NCBI RefSeq assembly: GCF_000956475.1
Contig: NZ_JYJB01000010.1
Coordinates: 1,170,864-1,234,863, forward strand
Source: Microbacterium hydrocarbonoxydans
GTDB lineage: Bacteria > Actinomycetota > Actinomycetes > Actinomycetales > Microbacteriaceae
DNA: 64,000 nucleotides
Direction: 5' to 3'
Shown here: piece by piece, positions 44,134 through 52,340 of the stretch
Numbering within the stretch: the first letter of the stretch is position 1
Layout of the letters: each line of letters starts with the position of its first letter
Notes under the pieces: generated by a model
The model's input: the letters and a program-made list of their open reading frames with translations, nothing else
The model's database searches: none
Told to the model about the DNA's origin: nothing
Program-made: the position numbers and the translations under genes

Positions 44134-46116
44134 ATGTCCCACCAGCCCGTCACGATTGAGAAGATCGCCGCCCCGCATCCGCTCGACCCGCTCACCGGCG
44201 CGGAGATCGCCGCCGCCCGGGCCGTGCTCGAGGCCGCCGGCCTCATGGGCGAAACGGTGCGCGTGCCGATGCTGCTGCCCGATGAGCCCACCAAGGCCGA
44301 GCTCGCCGCCTGGAAGCCGGACGCTCCCATCGATCGGCGCGTCGACGCCACTCTGCTCGACACCGCGACGGGCGTCGCCACCGAGGTGATCGTGTCGGTC
44401 ACGCGGGGCGAGGTCGTGAGCGCGACGCGCGTGCCGAACGACGCGCCTCCCTACGGCCAGCCCCAGTACCTGTTCGAAGAGTACGAACGCGCCGAGGCGA
44501 TCGCCAAGGCGTCGCCGGAGTGGCAGGCGGCCATGACCCGCCGAGGACTCGCCGAGCACATGGATCTCGCGTTCTGCGGCCCCCTCGCGCCGGGATACAC
44601 GGGCCGCGCCGACGAGGTCGGGCGCCGCGTCATCCGCTCGCTGACCTTCCTCCGCTACGACGAGCACGACTCCCCGTGGGCGCACCCCGTCGAAGGCCTG
44701 ATCGTGCACATCGATCTCACCTCGAACAGCGTGATCCGCATCGAGGACGTCGGCGATGTGCCCGTGCCCGCGGGCCACGGCAACTACTACCCCGAGGCGC
44801 AGGGCGAAGCGCGCACCAGCCTGAAGCCCATCGAGATCACCCAGCCGCACGGCCCGAGCTTCGCTGTCACGGGATCCCTGGTCGAGTGGGAGAACTGGTC
44901 GATGCGGGTGAGCTTCAACGCGCGCGAAGGCCTGGTGCTCCACGATGTGACCTTCGACGGCCGCTCGGTGCTGAGCCGGGCGAGCGTGCCCGAGATGGTC
45001 GTCCCCTACGGCGACACGGCCCCAGGACGATTCTGGATCAGTTATTTCGACGCTGGCGAGTATCTGCTCGGCAAGAACGCCAACCACCTCGAGCTCGGCT
45101 GCGACTGCCTCGGTGTGATCCGCTACCTCGACGGCTACGTCGCGGACGACCACGGCCACCCCGTGCGCATCCCGAACGTGATCTGCATGCACGAAGAGGA
45201 CTACGGCATCCTCTGGAAGCACACGAACCTCGAGGGGCGCTCCGACGTGCGCCGCTCGCGACGGTTCGTGGTGTCGTACTTCTCCACGATCGGCAACTAC
45301 GACTACGGCTTCTACTGGCACTTCTATCTCGACGGCTCGATCGAGGTCACGGCCAAGGCCACGGGCATCGTCTTCGTCGGCGCCGGTGAGCCCGGAGTGC
45401 CGCAGAAGCACGCGACAGAGCTCGTGCCCGGCGTCTTCGCGCCGGTGCACCAGCACCTGTTCAGCGCGCGCCTCGATGTCGCGATCGATGGCGAGGACAA
45501 CCGTCTCGTCGAGATCGACGCGCAGCGCGTGCCCATGGGGCCGGAGAACCCCTTCGGCAACGCCTTCACGTGGTCGGAGACGCCGCTGAGCTCTGAAAAG
45601 CAGGCGCAGCGCGAAGCCGACACCTCGGTCGCTCGCGTGTGGGAGGTGCAGAGCGCTTCGCGCACGAACGCGGTCGGGCGCCCCACTGCCTATCACCTGA
45701 TTCCGGAGCCCACCGCGCTCCTGATGGCGGATCCCGCATCGTCGGTGGCCGCGCGCGCGGCATTCGCGACCAAGCACCTCTGGGCGACGCAGCATGAGCA
45801 GGGCCAGATCTGGCCGGCCGGACGGTACCCCAACGCCCATCAGGGCGGCTCTGGCCTGCCCGAGTACTCGGCGGGCGACCGCTCGCTCGATGGCGAGGAC
45901 ATCGTGCTCTGGCACACGTTCGGCCTCACGCACTTCCCACGCCTGGAGGATTGGCCCATCATGCCCGTCGACTACGCGGGCTTCTGGCTCAAGCCGTACG
46001 GATTCCTCGACCAGAACCCCGCGATGGACGTTCCGGAGTCCTCGCAGGCGCACGGTTCGGCGGCGGCGGATGCCGGATGCTGTGGTGGAGGCGCCGGCTG
46101 CACCTGCGCGCACTAG
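44134..46116 (+). CDS. Copper/TPQ primary-amine oxidase
   Basis: Oxidises primary amines to aldehydes with release of ammonia and hydrogen peroxide. The 660 residues fit bacterial enzymes. The cofactor tyrosine is Tyr389 in I-G-N-Y-D-Y, the catalytic base Asp306 in Y-F-D-A-G-E-Y, and the copper ligands His439 and His441 in V-H-Q-H and His600 in L-T-H-F. No signal peptide is seen. The last 20 residues carry a Cys-rich tail (G-C-C-G-G-G-A-G-C-T-C-A-H) not expected in the family. A palindromic operator shared with the TetR gene lies just upstream. Confidence 0.96.
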   Translation: MSHQPVTIEKIAAPHPLDPLTGAEIAAARAVLEAAGLMGETVRVPMLLPDEPTKAELAAWKPDAPIDRRVDATLLDTATGVATEVIVSVTRGEVVSATRVPNDAPPYGQPQYLFEEYERAEAIAKASPEWQAAMTRRGLAEHMDLAFCGPLAPGYTGRADEVGRRVIRSLTFLRYDEHDSPWAHPVEGLIVHIDLTSNSVIRIEDVGDVPVPAGHGNYYPEAQGEARTSLKPIEITQPHGPSFAVTGSLVEWENWSMRVSFNAREGLVLHDVTFDGRSVLSRASVPEMVVPYGDTAPGRFWISYFDAGEYLLGKNANHLELGCDCLGVIRYLDGYVADDHGHPVRIPNVICMHEEDYGILWKHTNLEGRSDVRRSRRFVVSYFSTIGNYDYGFYWHFYLDGSIEVTAKATGIVFVGAGEPGVPQKHATELVPGVFAPVHQHLFSARLDVAIDGEDNRLVEIDAQRVPMGPENPFGNAFTWSETPLSSEKQAQREADTSVARVWEVQSASRTNAVGRPTAYHLIPEPTALLMADPASSVAARAAFATKHLWATQHEQGQIWPAGRYPNAHQGGSGLPEYSAGDRSLDGEDIVLWHTFGLTHFPRLEDWPIMPVDYAGFWLKPYGFLDQNPAMDVPESSQAHGSAAADAGCCGGGAGCTCAH

Positions 46117-46172
46117 CTCGCGAAGCCGCCGAGACTCGACACGCGCGGCGCCCAGCAGAGCGCGGGCGGAAA

Positions 46173-47108
46173 TCAGGCGAGCGCGACGATGGCTTCGCGC
46201 AGAACCCCGTCTGCCCGTGCAAGTGCGGATGCCGCAGCATCGGCATCCGCCCCCGAAGCCAGCATGAGCAGTGCGAGCTTGACCGAGCCGTCGGCTGCTG
46301 CGAGAGCATCCGATGCCGTCTCGACGTCGACGCCCGCGAGCTGCGAGACCGTGCGGATCGAGCGCGCCCGCAGCTTCTCGTTGGTCGCCACGAGATCGAC
46401 CATGACTCCGCGATAGGTCTTGCCGAGCTTGATCATCGAGAGCGTCGTGAGCATGTTCACGACCAGCTTCTGCGCCGTACCCGACTTCAGCCTCGTCGAA
46501 CCCGAGATGAACTCGGGCCCGGTGATCACCTCGATCGGGATCGACGCCTCGGCGCCGATGGCCGATCGCTCGTTGGACGCGATCGCGACGGTGAGGGCTC
46601 CGACACCGCGTGCGAACCGCAGACCGCCCACGACGTAGGGCGTGCGACCGGATGCGGAGATCCCGACGACCGTGTCACGCTCGGTGAGACCGAGCTCGCG
46701 CAGAGAGGCCTCCGCGGCGTCCACATCGTCCTCCGCGTCCTCGACCGCCGATCGGATCGCGGTCTCACCGCCCGCGATGAGCCCCACGACCATCGAGGGC
46801 TCGGTACCGAACGTGGGCGGGCATTCGCTCGCGTCGAGCACTCCGATCCGCCCGGCCGTCCCCGCGCCGATGTAGATCAGGCGTCCGCCGCTGCGGAAGC
46901 GCTCGGTGATGCCGTCGACCGCCGCGGCGATCTCGCTCGTCCGCGCCGCCACCGCGTCCGGAACGCCGCGGTCTTCTGTGTTCATCGCCCGCACGAGGTC
47001 GGGTGTGGGCAGCAGGTCGAGGTCTCCGCGTTCCGTGGTCGATGCCTCGGTGCCGAGGTGGGCGAGCTCCTCGAGGAGCTCCTGCAGGCGGATGTCGTCA
47101 TTCGGCAC
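46173..47108 (-). CDS. murQ: N-acetylmuramic acid 6-phosphate etherase
   Basis: Cleaves the lactyl ether of MurNAc-6-phosphate to give GlcNAc-6-phosphate and lactate. The 311-residue protein has the SIS sugar-isomerase fold with I-G-A-G-T-A-G-R-I-G near residue 75, the catalytic region E-C-P-P-T-F-G-T and G-I-S-A-S-G-R-T-P-Y. The GTG at 47108 (M-P-N-D-D) is chosen because upstream codons are Arg/Ser-rich; it overlaps the kinase stop by 11 nt. With the kinase and RpiR regulator it forms a wall-recycling module. Confidence 0.93.
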   Translation of the reverse strand: MPNDDIRLQELLEELAHLGTEASTTERGDLDLLPTPDLVRAMNTEDRGVPDAVAARTSEIAAAVDGITERFRSGGRLIYIGAGTAGRIGVLDASECPPTFGTEPSMVVGLIAGGETAIRSAVEDAEDDVDAAEASLRELGLTERDTVVGISASGRTPYVVGGLRFARGVGALTVAIASNERSAIGAEASIPIEVITGPEFISGSTRLKSGTAQKLVVNMLTTLSMIKLGKTYRGVMVDLVATNEKLRARSIRTVSQLAGVDVETASDALAAADGSVKLALLMLASGADADAAASALARADGVLREAIVALA

Positions 47109-47997
47109 GATGCGCGAACCTTTCGTGGGGAAGATCGCTGCGGGAGACGAGCAGCAATGCGCCGTCGAGCGCATCGCCCGCGGCTGCCGCGACGACACGA
47201 TCCGAGGCGGCGACCGAGGCGGCGAGCCTCGCCCGGAACCAGTCATGAGCGGTGAGGCCGCCGTGCAGAGCGACGGCCCCTTCGGGCGCGGCGGCGACAG
47301 CGGATGCCGTGAGCAGCCGGACCGCCTCATCCACGATCCCCCGAGCGACGAGGTCGCCGCTCTCGGCCGCGTCGAGCACGAGCGGGGCCAGAGCGGCCAG
47401 TCGCTGCGCCAACGGCGCAGCGCTCGCGATCCACGACGGGATCGCCGACGGAACCCCGATCTGCTGCGCGACCTGTGGCGTCAATGAGGTGGCGGCGCCG
47501 AGTCCGGCATCCGCTCGCACCACCGCGCGCAGCGCCTCTCGACCGATCCACGACCCGCCGCCGAAGTCGCCCAGCTCCGGGCCCCAGCCGTCGACGAGTC
47601 GGACGCCGTCGACACCGACCCCCAGAGCGGCCGCGCCGGTTCCCGCGATCAGCAGGGTGCCGTCGCCACCGCCGAGCGCGCCGATGTGCGCGGTGACGAC
47701 GTCGGAGGCGACCACGACCGGGCACGCTGCGGCTGCGGCGAGACGACGAGCCAGCTTCTCGGCAGCATGCGGCGCCGTCCAGGCGCCCGCGGCACCGACG
47801 CCGATTCCGGCGATCGGGATATCGATCCGCGTCAGGAGAGCGTCGATCGACTGAAAGGCATCCTCGACCCCTCCGTGGTTCGCCAGGCCGGGAGCTCCAG
47901 GGCCGTCATGCCGCTCCCAGCTGCCGCCGGCCGCTTTCAGCACCCGGCACCGGGTCTTGCCGAGATCGACGGCGACGAACGGCGGACTCGAACTCAT
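47098..47997 (-). CDS. BadF/BadG-type amino-sugar kinase (MurK/NagK-like)
   Basis: A 299-residue ASKHA-fold kinase. It has V-A-V-D-L-G-K-T near the N-terminus (phosphate 1 loop), L-I-A-G-T-G-A-A-A-L-G near residue 116 (phosphate 2) and G-D-F-G-G-G-S-W-I-G near 144. MurK of Clostridium acetobutylicum, from the same family, phosphorylates MurNAc and GlcNAc; here the overlap with murQ suggests the kinase makes MurNAc-6-P for the etherase without a PTS. The start codon lies inside a direct repeat that may bind the divergent RpiR regulator. Confidence 0.87.
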   Translation of the reverse strand: MSSSPPFVAVDLGKTRCRVLKAAGGSWERHDGPGAPGLANHGGVEDAFQSIDALLTRIDIPIAGIGVGAAGAWTAPHAAEKLARRLAAAAACPVVVASDVVTAHIGALGGGDGTLLIAGTGAAALGVGVDGVRLVDGWGPELGDFGGGSWIGREALRAVVRADAGLGAATSLTPQVAQQIGVPSAIPSWIASAAPLAQRLAALAPLVLDAAESGDLVARGIVDEAVRLLTASAVAAAPEGAVALHGGLTAHDWFRARLAASVAASDRVVAAAAGDALDGALLLVSRSDLPHERFAHRAE

Positions 47998-48036
47998 GAA
48001 AATATTCTACGCACGAATGGAGAGCATGAAATAATT
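47995..48036. promoter_or_regulatory. Direct-repeat operator between the kinase and RpiR genes
   Basis: CATGAAAATATT (47995-48006) and CATGAAATAATT (48025-48036) are near-identical AT-rich repeats 30 bp apart, about three helical turns, in otherwise GC-rich DNA. The first contains the kinase start codon. They are likely sites for the RpiR/MurR regulator and also supply the AT-rich promoter. Confidence 0.65.
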
Positions 48037-48068
48037 GTTCACAACCACCCACCCCGGAGATAGACGCC

Positions 48069-48929
48069 ATGAGCATTCAGACCACGATCGCGACCGCCGC
48101 CGAGACGCTGCCGCCGACTCTGGCCCGCATCGCCCGCGTGGTGCGGGAGAACCCATCGTTGATCGTCGACAGCACGATCAACGAACTCGCCTCGGCGTGC
48201 GAGACCTCGGTCGCGTCGGTCGTGCGGTTCTGCCGAGCGATCGGGGTGGGCGGATATGCCGCCCTCCGCGTGGCGATCGCGACCGAACTCGGCCGCGAGT
48301 CGGCGCAGTACAACCAGCCACGAGGCTTCGGATCGGAGATCGCCGTCGGCGACTCGCTGCGAGAGGCCGCGCACAAGATCGCGGCACTCGAGCTGCTCGC
48401 CATCGAGGAGACGATCGGAAACCTCGACTACGACGCCCTCGCCGGCGCTGTCGACGCGATCGACGGCGCCGAGCGGATCCTGCTCTTCGGCATCGGGGCC
48501 AGCCGGCTCGTCGCCGACGATCTCGGGCACAAGCTGCTCCGGATCGGCCGGTCCGCGATCGTGCTGTCCGACGCGCACGAGGCGAGCGCCGCGGCCGCGC
48601 TCAGCGCCACACGCACCGTCGCGATCGGGGTGTCGAACTCAGGCGCCACCGCGGAGACCGTCCGGTTCCTGCAGACAGCACGCGGTGTCGGCACCGCGAC
48701 GATCGGCATCACCGGAGCCGTCGAGTCGCCGCTCGCCCGAGAGGCGGACCGCACGCTTCTCACCCAGGCCAGGGAATCGCGCTTCCGCGCGGGAGCGATG
48801 GTGAGCAGGATCGCCCAGCTCGCCCTCGTCGATGCCCTCTTCATCGGCGTGGCCCAGCGTCGTCACGCACATTCCGTGCACGCGCTGCAGCGCACGGCGG
48901 ACGCCACCCGCGCACTCCGCCCCACCTGA
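48069..48929 (+). CDS. MurR/RpiR-family regulator
   Basis: A 286-residue regulator with an N-terminal HTH_6 domain (S-V-A-S-V-V-R-F-C-R near residue 50) and a C-terminal SIS domain (L-F-G-I-G-A-S and G-V-S-N-S-G-A-T) that binds phosphosugars. It is divergent from the kinase and murQ, so MurNAc-6-P is the expected effector, as for MurR of E. coli. Confidence 0.91.
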   Translation: MSIQTTIATAAETLPPTLARIARVVRENPSLIVDSTINELASACETSVASVVRFCRAIGVGGYAALRVAIATELGRESAQYNQPRGFGSEIAVGDSLREAAHKIAALELLAIEETIGNLDYDALAGAVDAIDGAERILLFGIGASRLVADDLGHKLLRIGRSAIVLSDAHEASAAAALSATRTVAIGVSNSGATAETVRFLQTARGVGTATIGITGAVESPLAREADRTLLTQARESRFRAGAMVSRIAQLALVDALFIGVAQRRHAHSVHALQRTADATRALRPT

Positions 48930-48937
48930 CGCCGCGC

Positions 48938-48959
48938 GTCTGCCCGTTCGTCGGCAGAC
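48938..48959. terminator. Weak hairpin between convergent genes
   Basis: A 7-bp stem (GTCTGCC with GGCAGAC) and 8-nt loop lie in the 52-bp gap between the RpiR gene and the convergent membrane gene. Confidence 0.45.
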
Positions 48960-48981
48960 AGCAGTCGGCGCCGAAGCGAGG

Positions 48982-50103
48982 TCACTCTCCCGCGACGCGC
49001 TCTGCCGCTGCGTGGTCGCGCGGGGCGAACGACAGAGAACCCGCGGTGCGCAGGAACACGATGATCCAGCTGAAGATCAGGACAGCGGCGATCAGCTCGA
49101 CCGCCGTGAGGTTGTAGTACCCGACCGCGAAGAAGACGCCGAGCATCGCGATCACGAGAACATAGGCCCAGCCGAACAGCACGAAGACCCGCGGGATCGA
49201 GGACAGGAACCAGGGCAGCCCGACGACGACGACCGCGAACACGACCGCCATGCCCGTCGCGACGGTGTTGTGCAGCAGAAAGAACTCGTCCACGGGGAAG
49301 ATCCCCACGCACGCGAGGAAGATCCCCATGAGGATGAGCCCACCGCGCACGATGAAACGACCGCGTCGTGCCCCGTCGTCGTCGACAGGGAGACCGGCCG
49401 TCGCATAGCGCGAGATCGTCGTGATCATGACGCCCGCGATGATCAGCGTCATGTTGAATGCGATCGAGGAGCTGTTGCTGCTCATGCCGAGGGCCGACAG
49501 GTTGAGGCGCCACCAGTCGGCGTCGCTCGAGGCGAGCATCGCCGCGAAGGCTCCGACGACCAGGAACACCGCGAGGACAAGCGAGAGCACCATGGGCGTC
49601 AGCGCGACCGCACTCAGAAAGCACACGTAGGCGGTGAGCGCGAAGGCGACGCTGACGAGGACCGCGCCGGGGAAGGCGAACACCGGGGCTCCGATGAAGC
49701 TCCTCTCGAGGAGCTCGGCGACTCCGAGCCAGCCGAGATATGCGATCGCCGCGTGCGCGAAGGCGATCGCGGCCAGGTCGTACCATCGCAGACGATCCCC
49801 GGGCACGCTGAATCCGTCTCGCACTGCGCCGTCGCGCACCTCGGCCGGTCGCGCCGCAAGTCGTCCGAGCGTGAACGAGAGGACCGCGGTGATCGCGCCG
49901 CCGTATGCCGCAAAGCTGCCGATCGACCCCGAGCCGCTGATCGCCAGATCGTGGCCGAAGAACACCGGGAGGGCGATCACGAAGCCGAGCACGAGAAACG
50001 CCGTGCCCACGATCAGCGCGGTCGCCTCGAACACCGAATCCGATGTGTCTGGTCCGCGCAGCTGACGCAGCACCTCCACGGCGCGCCGGCCGATTTTCTT
50101 CAT
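48982..50103 (-). CDS. Polytopic membrane protein (DUF998-like, tentative)
   Basis: A 373-residue protein with about ten hydrophobic helices between residues 25 and 355. The region with S-A-L-G-M-S-S-N-S-S-S-I-A-F-N and the later D-E-F-F-L-L-H-N recall DUF998 membrane proteins, which have no known activity. The ATG at 50103 follows GGAGGA and is preferred over an upstream GTG at 50121. It is divergent from an AraC regulator across a 115-bp gap and may be one of its targets. Confidence 0.75.
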   Translation of the reverse strand: MKKIGRRAVEVLRQLRGPDTSDSVFEATALIVGTAFLVLGFVIALPVFFGHDLAISGSGSIGSFAAYGGAITAVLSFTLGRLAARPAEVRDGAVRDGFSVPGDRLRWYDLAAIAFAHAAIAYLGWLGVAELLERSFIGAPVFAFPGAVLVSVAFALTAYVCFLSAVALTPMVLSLVLAVFLVVGAFAAMLASSDADWWRLNLSALGMSSNSSSIAFNMTLIIAGVMITTISRYATAGLPVDDDGARRGRFIVRGGLILMGIFLACVGIFPVDEFFLLHNTVATGMAVVFAVVVVGLPWFLSSIPRVFVLFGWAYVLVIAMLGVFFAVGYYNLTAVELIAAVLIFSWIIVFLRTAGSLSFAPRDHAAAERVAGE

Positions 50104-50218
50104 GGTCCATCCTCCGAGCACATCTTAGAAGGCCGCACCACGGGTCCATCGTCGGTGGTACCATCACGGAACGGATCGTATACAACGTCGTCGTTCCCAC
50201 CACCCGAGGTGATCTTTC

Positions 50219-51175
50219 ATGAACGGTGCACCCATGGCTGCCGCCGAATCGGTGTCGACTCTCGTCGCGCGCAACATCAGCGAGTTCCGCGCCGCGGTGT
50301 CCGAGTCCTTCGTCCCCCTGCAGGTGTCGAGCAACGGGCCGGACCATTTCCGCGGGATGATCCGCGGCGCCTCGGTCGACGAGGTCCACGTCACCGACGT
50401 GCGCGCCACCTCGCACGTGGTCGAACGCACCCCCGAGCTCATCGCACGCGGCGACCGCTCGTACTTCAAGCTGAGCCTGATGCTCGCCGGCACCGGAATG
50501 CTCATCCAGGACGACCGCGAGGCCGTGCTGCGCCCAGGCGACCTCGCCGTGTACGACACCGACCGTCCGTACTCCCTGGTCTTCGACGACGAGTTCCGCA
50601 CCATGGTGGTGATGTTCCCGAAGCACCTGATCAGCCTGCCCTCGGAGATGATCGGGCAGCTGACCGCGGTGCGGATCTCTGGTCAGGAAGGGCTCGGCAG
50701 CATGGTCGCCCCGTACCTGACCCAGCTCGCCGGCAATCTCGACCAGCTCGCCGGAACGACAGGTGCGCGTCTTGCGCACAGCGCCCTCGACCTGGTCTCG
50801 ACCGTGTTCACGCGCGAACTCGGTCTCGACGAGGTGTCCACCGACCCGCATCGTGCCCTCGTCCAGCGCATCCGCTCGTACATCGACCGCAATCTCGCCT
50901 CGGCCGACCTCGGGCCCGCGTCGATCGCGTCCGCGCACTACATCTCGACCCGGCACCTGCACGGCCTTTTCCAGGAGCAGGGGGTCACGGTGTCGACCTG
51001 GATCCGCACGCGCCGCCTCGAGCAGTGCCGTCGCGATCTGCTCGATCCGATGCTCGCCGACCGCCCCGTGGCGGCGATCGCGGCGCGATGGGGATTCGTG
51101 GATGCCGCGCACTTCAGCCGTGCCTTCAAGACGACCTTCGGCATCTCCCCCAGCGAGTACCGCGCCGCGCACTGA
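50219..51175 (+). CDS. AraC-family regulator of the catabolic island
   Basis: A 318-residue activator. The N-terminal half is a cupin-type AraC-binding-like domain (L-R-P-G-D-L-A-V-Y-D-T-D-R-P-Y near residues 102-116). The C-terminal 100 residues hold the two HTH motifs ending in A-A-R-W-G-F-V-D-A-A-H-F-S-R-A-F-K and P-S-E-Y-R. The layout matches the group that activates aromatic and amine catabolic genes (FeaR/XylS-like). It stands at the head of the island that starts at 51506 and is divergent from a membrane protein gene. Confidence 0.9.
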   Translation: MNGAPMAAAESVSTLVARNISEFRAAVSESFVPLQVSSNGPDHFRGMIRGASVDEVHVTDVRATSHVVERTPELIARGDRSYFKLSLMLAGTGMLIQDDREAVLRPGDLAVYDTDRPYSLVFDDEFRTMVVMFPKHLISLPSEMIGQLTAVRISGQEGLGSMVAPYLTQLAGNLDQLAGTTGARLAHSALDLVSTVFTRELGLDEVSTDPHRALVQRIRSYIDRNLASADLGPASIASAHYISTRHLHGLFQEQGVTVSTWIRTRRLEQCRRDLLDPMLADRPVAAIAARWGFVDAAHFSRAFKTTFGISPSEYRAAH

Positions 51176-51269
51176 GGTTTTCGGGAAGCGCCGCCTCCGG
51201 CATGCGCCCCGCCACCGAGTTCCGGCGCGCCACCGCGATCGCGACGCCGCGCCGACAGTGGCGCGCCGC

Positions 51270-51315
51270 TCCGATGGCGGGGCCGCCTGTCCGATGGTGG
51301 GTGTCGCTCGGATGG
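51270..51315 (+). promoter_or_regulatory. Candidate AraC operator: three direct repeats
   Basis: TCCGATGG at 51270 and 51290 and TCGGATGG at 51308 are spaced 20 and 18 bp, close to two helical turns, as expected for AraC/XylS-type half-sites in a row. Confidence 0.5.
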
Positions 51316-51443
51316 CGACGGGGTGAGGCCGGTCCGTCCGGCATGTCGGACTTGCCCCGGAGGGCACGCCGGTTGACTCTCGGCGCGCGATGGCCGCGCA
51401 TGCCTTGAGTGGATGCCGTGCCCGGATCGAGCATGAGGTAAGC

Positions 51444-51481
51444 GCACCGCGAAGTCGCGGTGCCCGGAGCGAAGACGCTCC
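51444..51481 (+). promoter_or_regulatory. Two tandem hairpins in the leader of moaF-like gene 1
   Basis: GCACCGCG-aagt-CGCGGTGC (51444-51463) and GGAGCG-aaga-CGCTCC (51466-51481) are perfect stems with 4-nt loops, 2 nt apart, ending 24 nt before the ATG. They may stabilise the mRNA or regulate translation. Confidence 0.5.
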
Positions 51482-51505
51482 GCCGCGTGCGACGTCAGGA
51501 CCTCC

Positions 51506-52294
51506 ATGACCGACATCTCCACCGATCCGGCGCTCGACGAGTGGCGCACCTATGACGAGTTCGCCGCCGGCATCGACGCCTTCCGCCTGCCCAACGTGTC
51601 CCTCGCCGGCACGACGCTCACGCTGACGCTCGACGACGACTCCACGCTGACGCTGGCCTTCGACTCCGTCGCCGTCGCCTGGAGCGGCTTCGACGCGGCT
51701 GGCACCGACCCCTACGACGCCGTCGCAGTGCGCGAGGACGTCGTGTTCGTGAACATCCCGCTCGAGAGCCGCGAGCGCGAGGCCATCACGGTCGTCTACT
51801 CCACCGCGACGCACCGCGCCACCGTCATCCGCTCCCGCATCGCCGCCGAGGCCGCCGAGGGCGTCCCGCAGGTCGGACAGGAGTTCTGGGCCGCGACCAC
51901 GGACGGCGGCGAGCCGACCGGCGACGTCCCCGGTCCCAGCCGAGACCTCATCGGCAAGCGCAACGTGTACCGCTACAGCCAGCACCACCTCTACGAGCAC
52001 GTGTACGTCTCCAGCCGGCGCTACGCATGGCAGTGCCTCGAGGGCGTGCAGCGCGGGCACGGCGACATGGACCTCTCGACGGTCTGGAAGTTCGCCGACG
52101 GGCTCTACCTGTTCTGCTTCCGCGAGTTCCGCATCGCGGTCGCCAGCGTGTGGCTGCACGATCTGGGCTACCAGCTGATGACCACCGGCATCTTCCTCGG
52201 CCTGAACGGCGACGGCGACGCGGAGCACTCCCGTGCAGGCGGCCACATCTACCCGCTCGGCTCGGTCTCGTACCCCGACGCGCAGCCGGTGTGA
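51506..52294 (+). CDS. MoaF-family protein 1
   Basis: A 262-residue cytoplasmic protein with the two-domain MoaF layout: an N-terminal beta domain (residues 10-130) and a C-terminal domain beginning L-I-G-K-R-N-V-Y-R-Y-S near residue 148, with Y-E-H-V-Y, W-Q-C-L-E-G and C-F-R-E-F. Despite its database name, MoaF comes from the monoamine (moa) regulon of Klebsiella and has no proven link to molybdenum cofactor. The C-terminal pattern recalls phenolic acid decarboxylases (a lipocalin-like barrel), so catalysis on a phenolic compound is possible but unproven. A paralogue is encoded at 61456. Confidence 0.8.
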   Translation: MTDISTDPALDEWRTYDEFAAGIDAFRLPNVSLAGTTLTLTLDDDSTLTLAFDSVAVAWSGFDAAGTDPYDAVAVREDVVFVNIPLESREREAITVVYSTATHRATVIRSRIAAEAAEGVPQVGQEFWAATTDGGEPTGDVPGPSRDLIGKRNVYRYSQHHLYEHVYVSSRRYAWQCLEGVQRGHGDMDLSTVWKFADGLYLFCFREFRIAVASVWLHDLGYQLMTTGIFLGLNGDGDAEHSRAGGHIYPLGSVSYPDAQPV

Positions 52295-52314
52295 CCCCTT
52301 CGACAGGCTCAGGG
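52295..52314. repeat. Short intergenic repeat word CCCTTCGACAGGCTCAGGG
   Basis: The 19-mer lies 1-2 nt after the moaF-like stop. From memory, this word is widely dispersed in Microbacteriaceae and other actinobacterial genomes; copy number was not checked. Confidence 0.5.
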
Positions 52315-52340
52315 ACCCAGAAGGACCGGAAGGAGAGCAG

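Larger units (their letters stand above)
51176..51505. other. 330-bp intergenic region with repeats and hairpins upstream of moaF-like gene 1
   Basis: No gene is evident. It holds a 10-bp inverted repeat (51224-51233 with 51258-51267) that could end the AraC transcript. Next comes a set of three direct repeats (51270-51315). GTCCG-N10-CGGAC lies at 51332-51351. Two small hairpins stand in tandem just before the gene (51444-51463 and 51466-51481). Confidence 0.7.
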
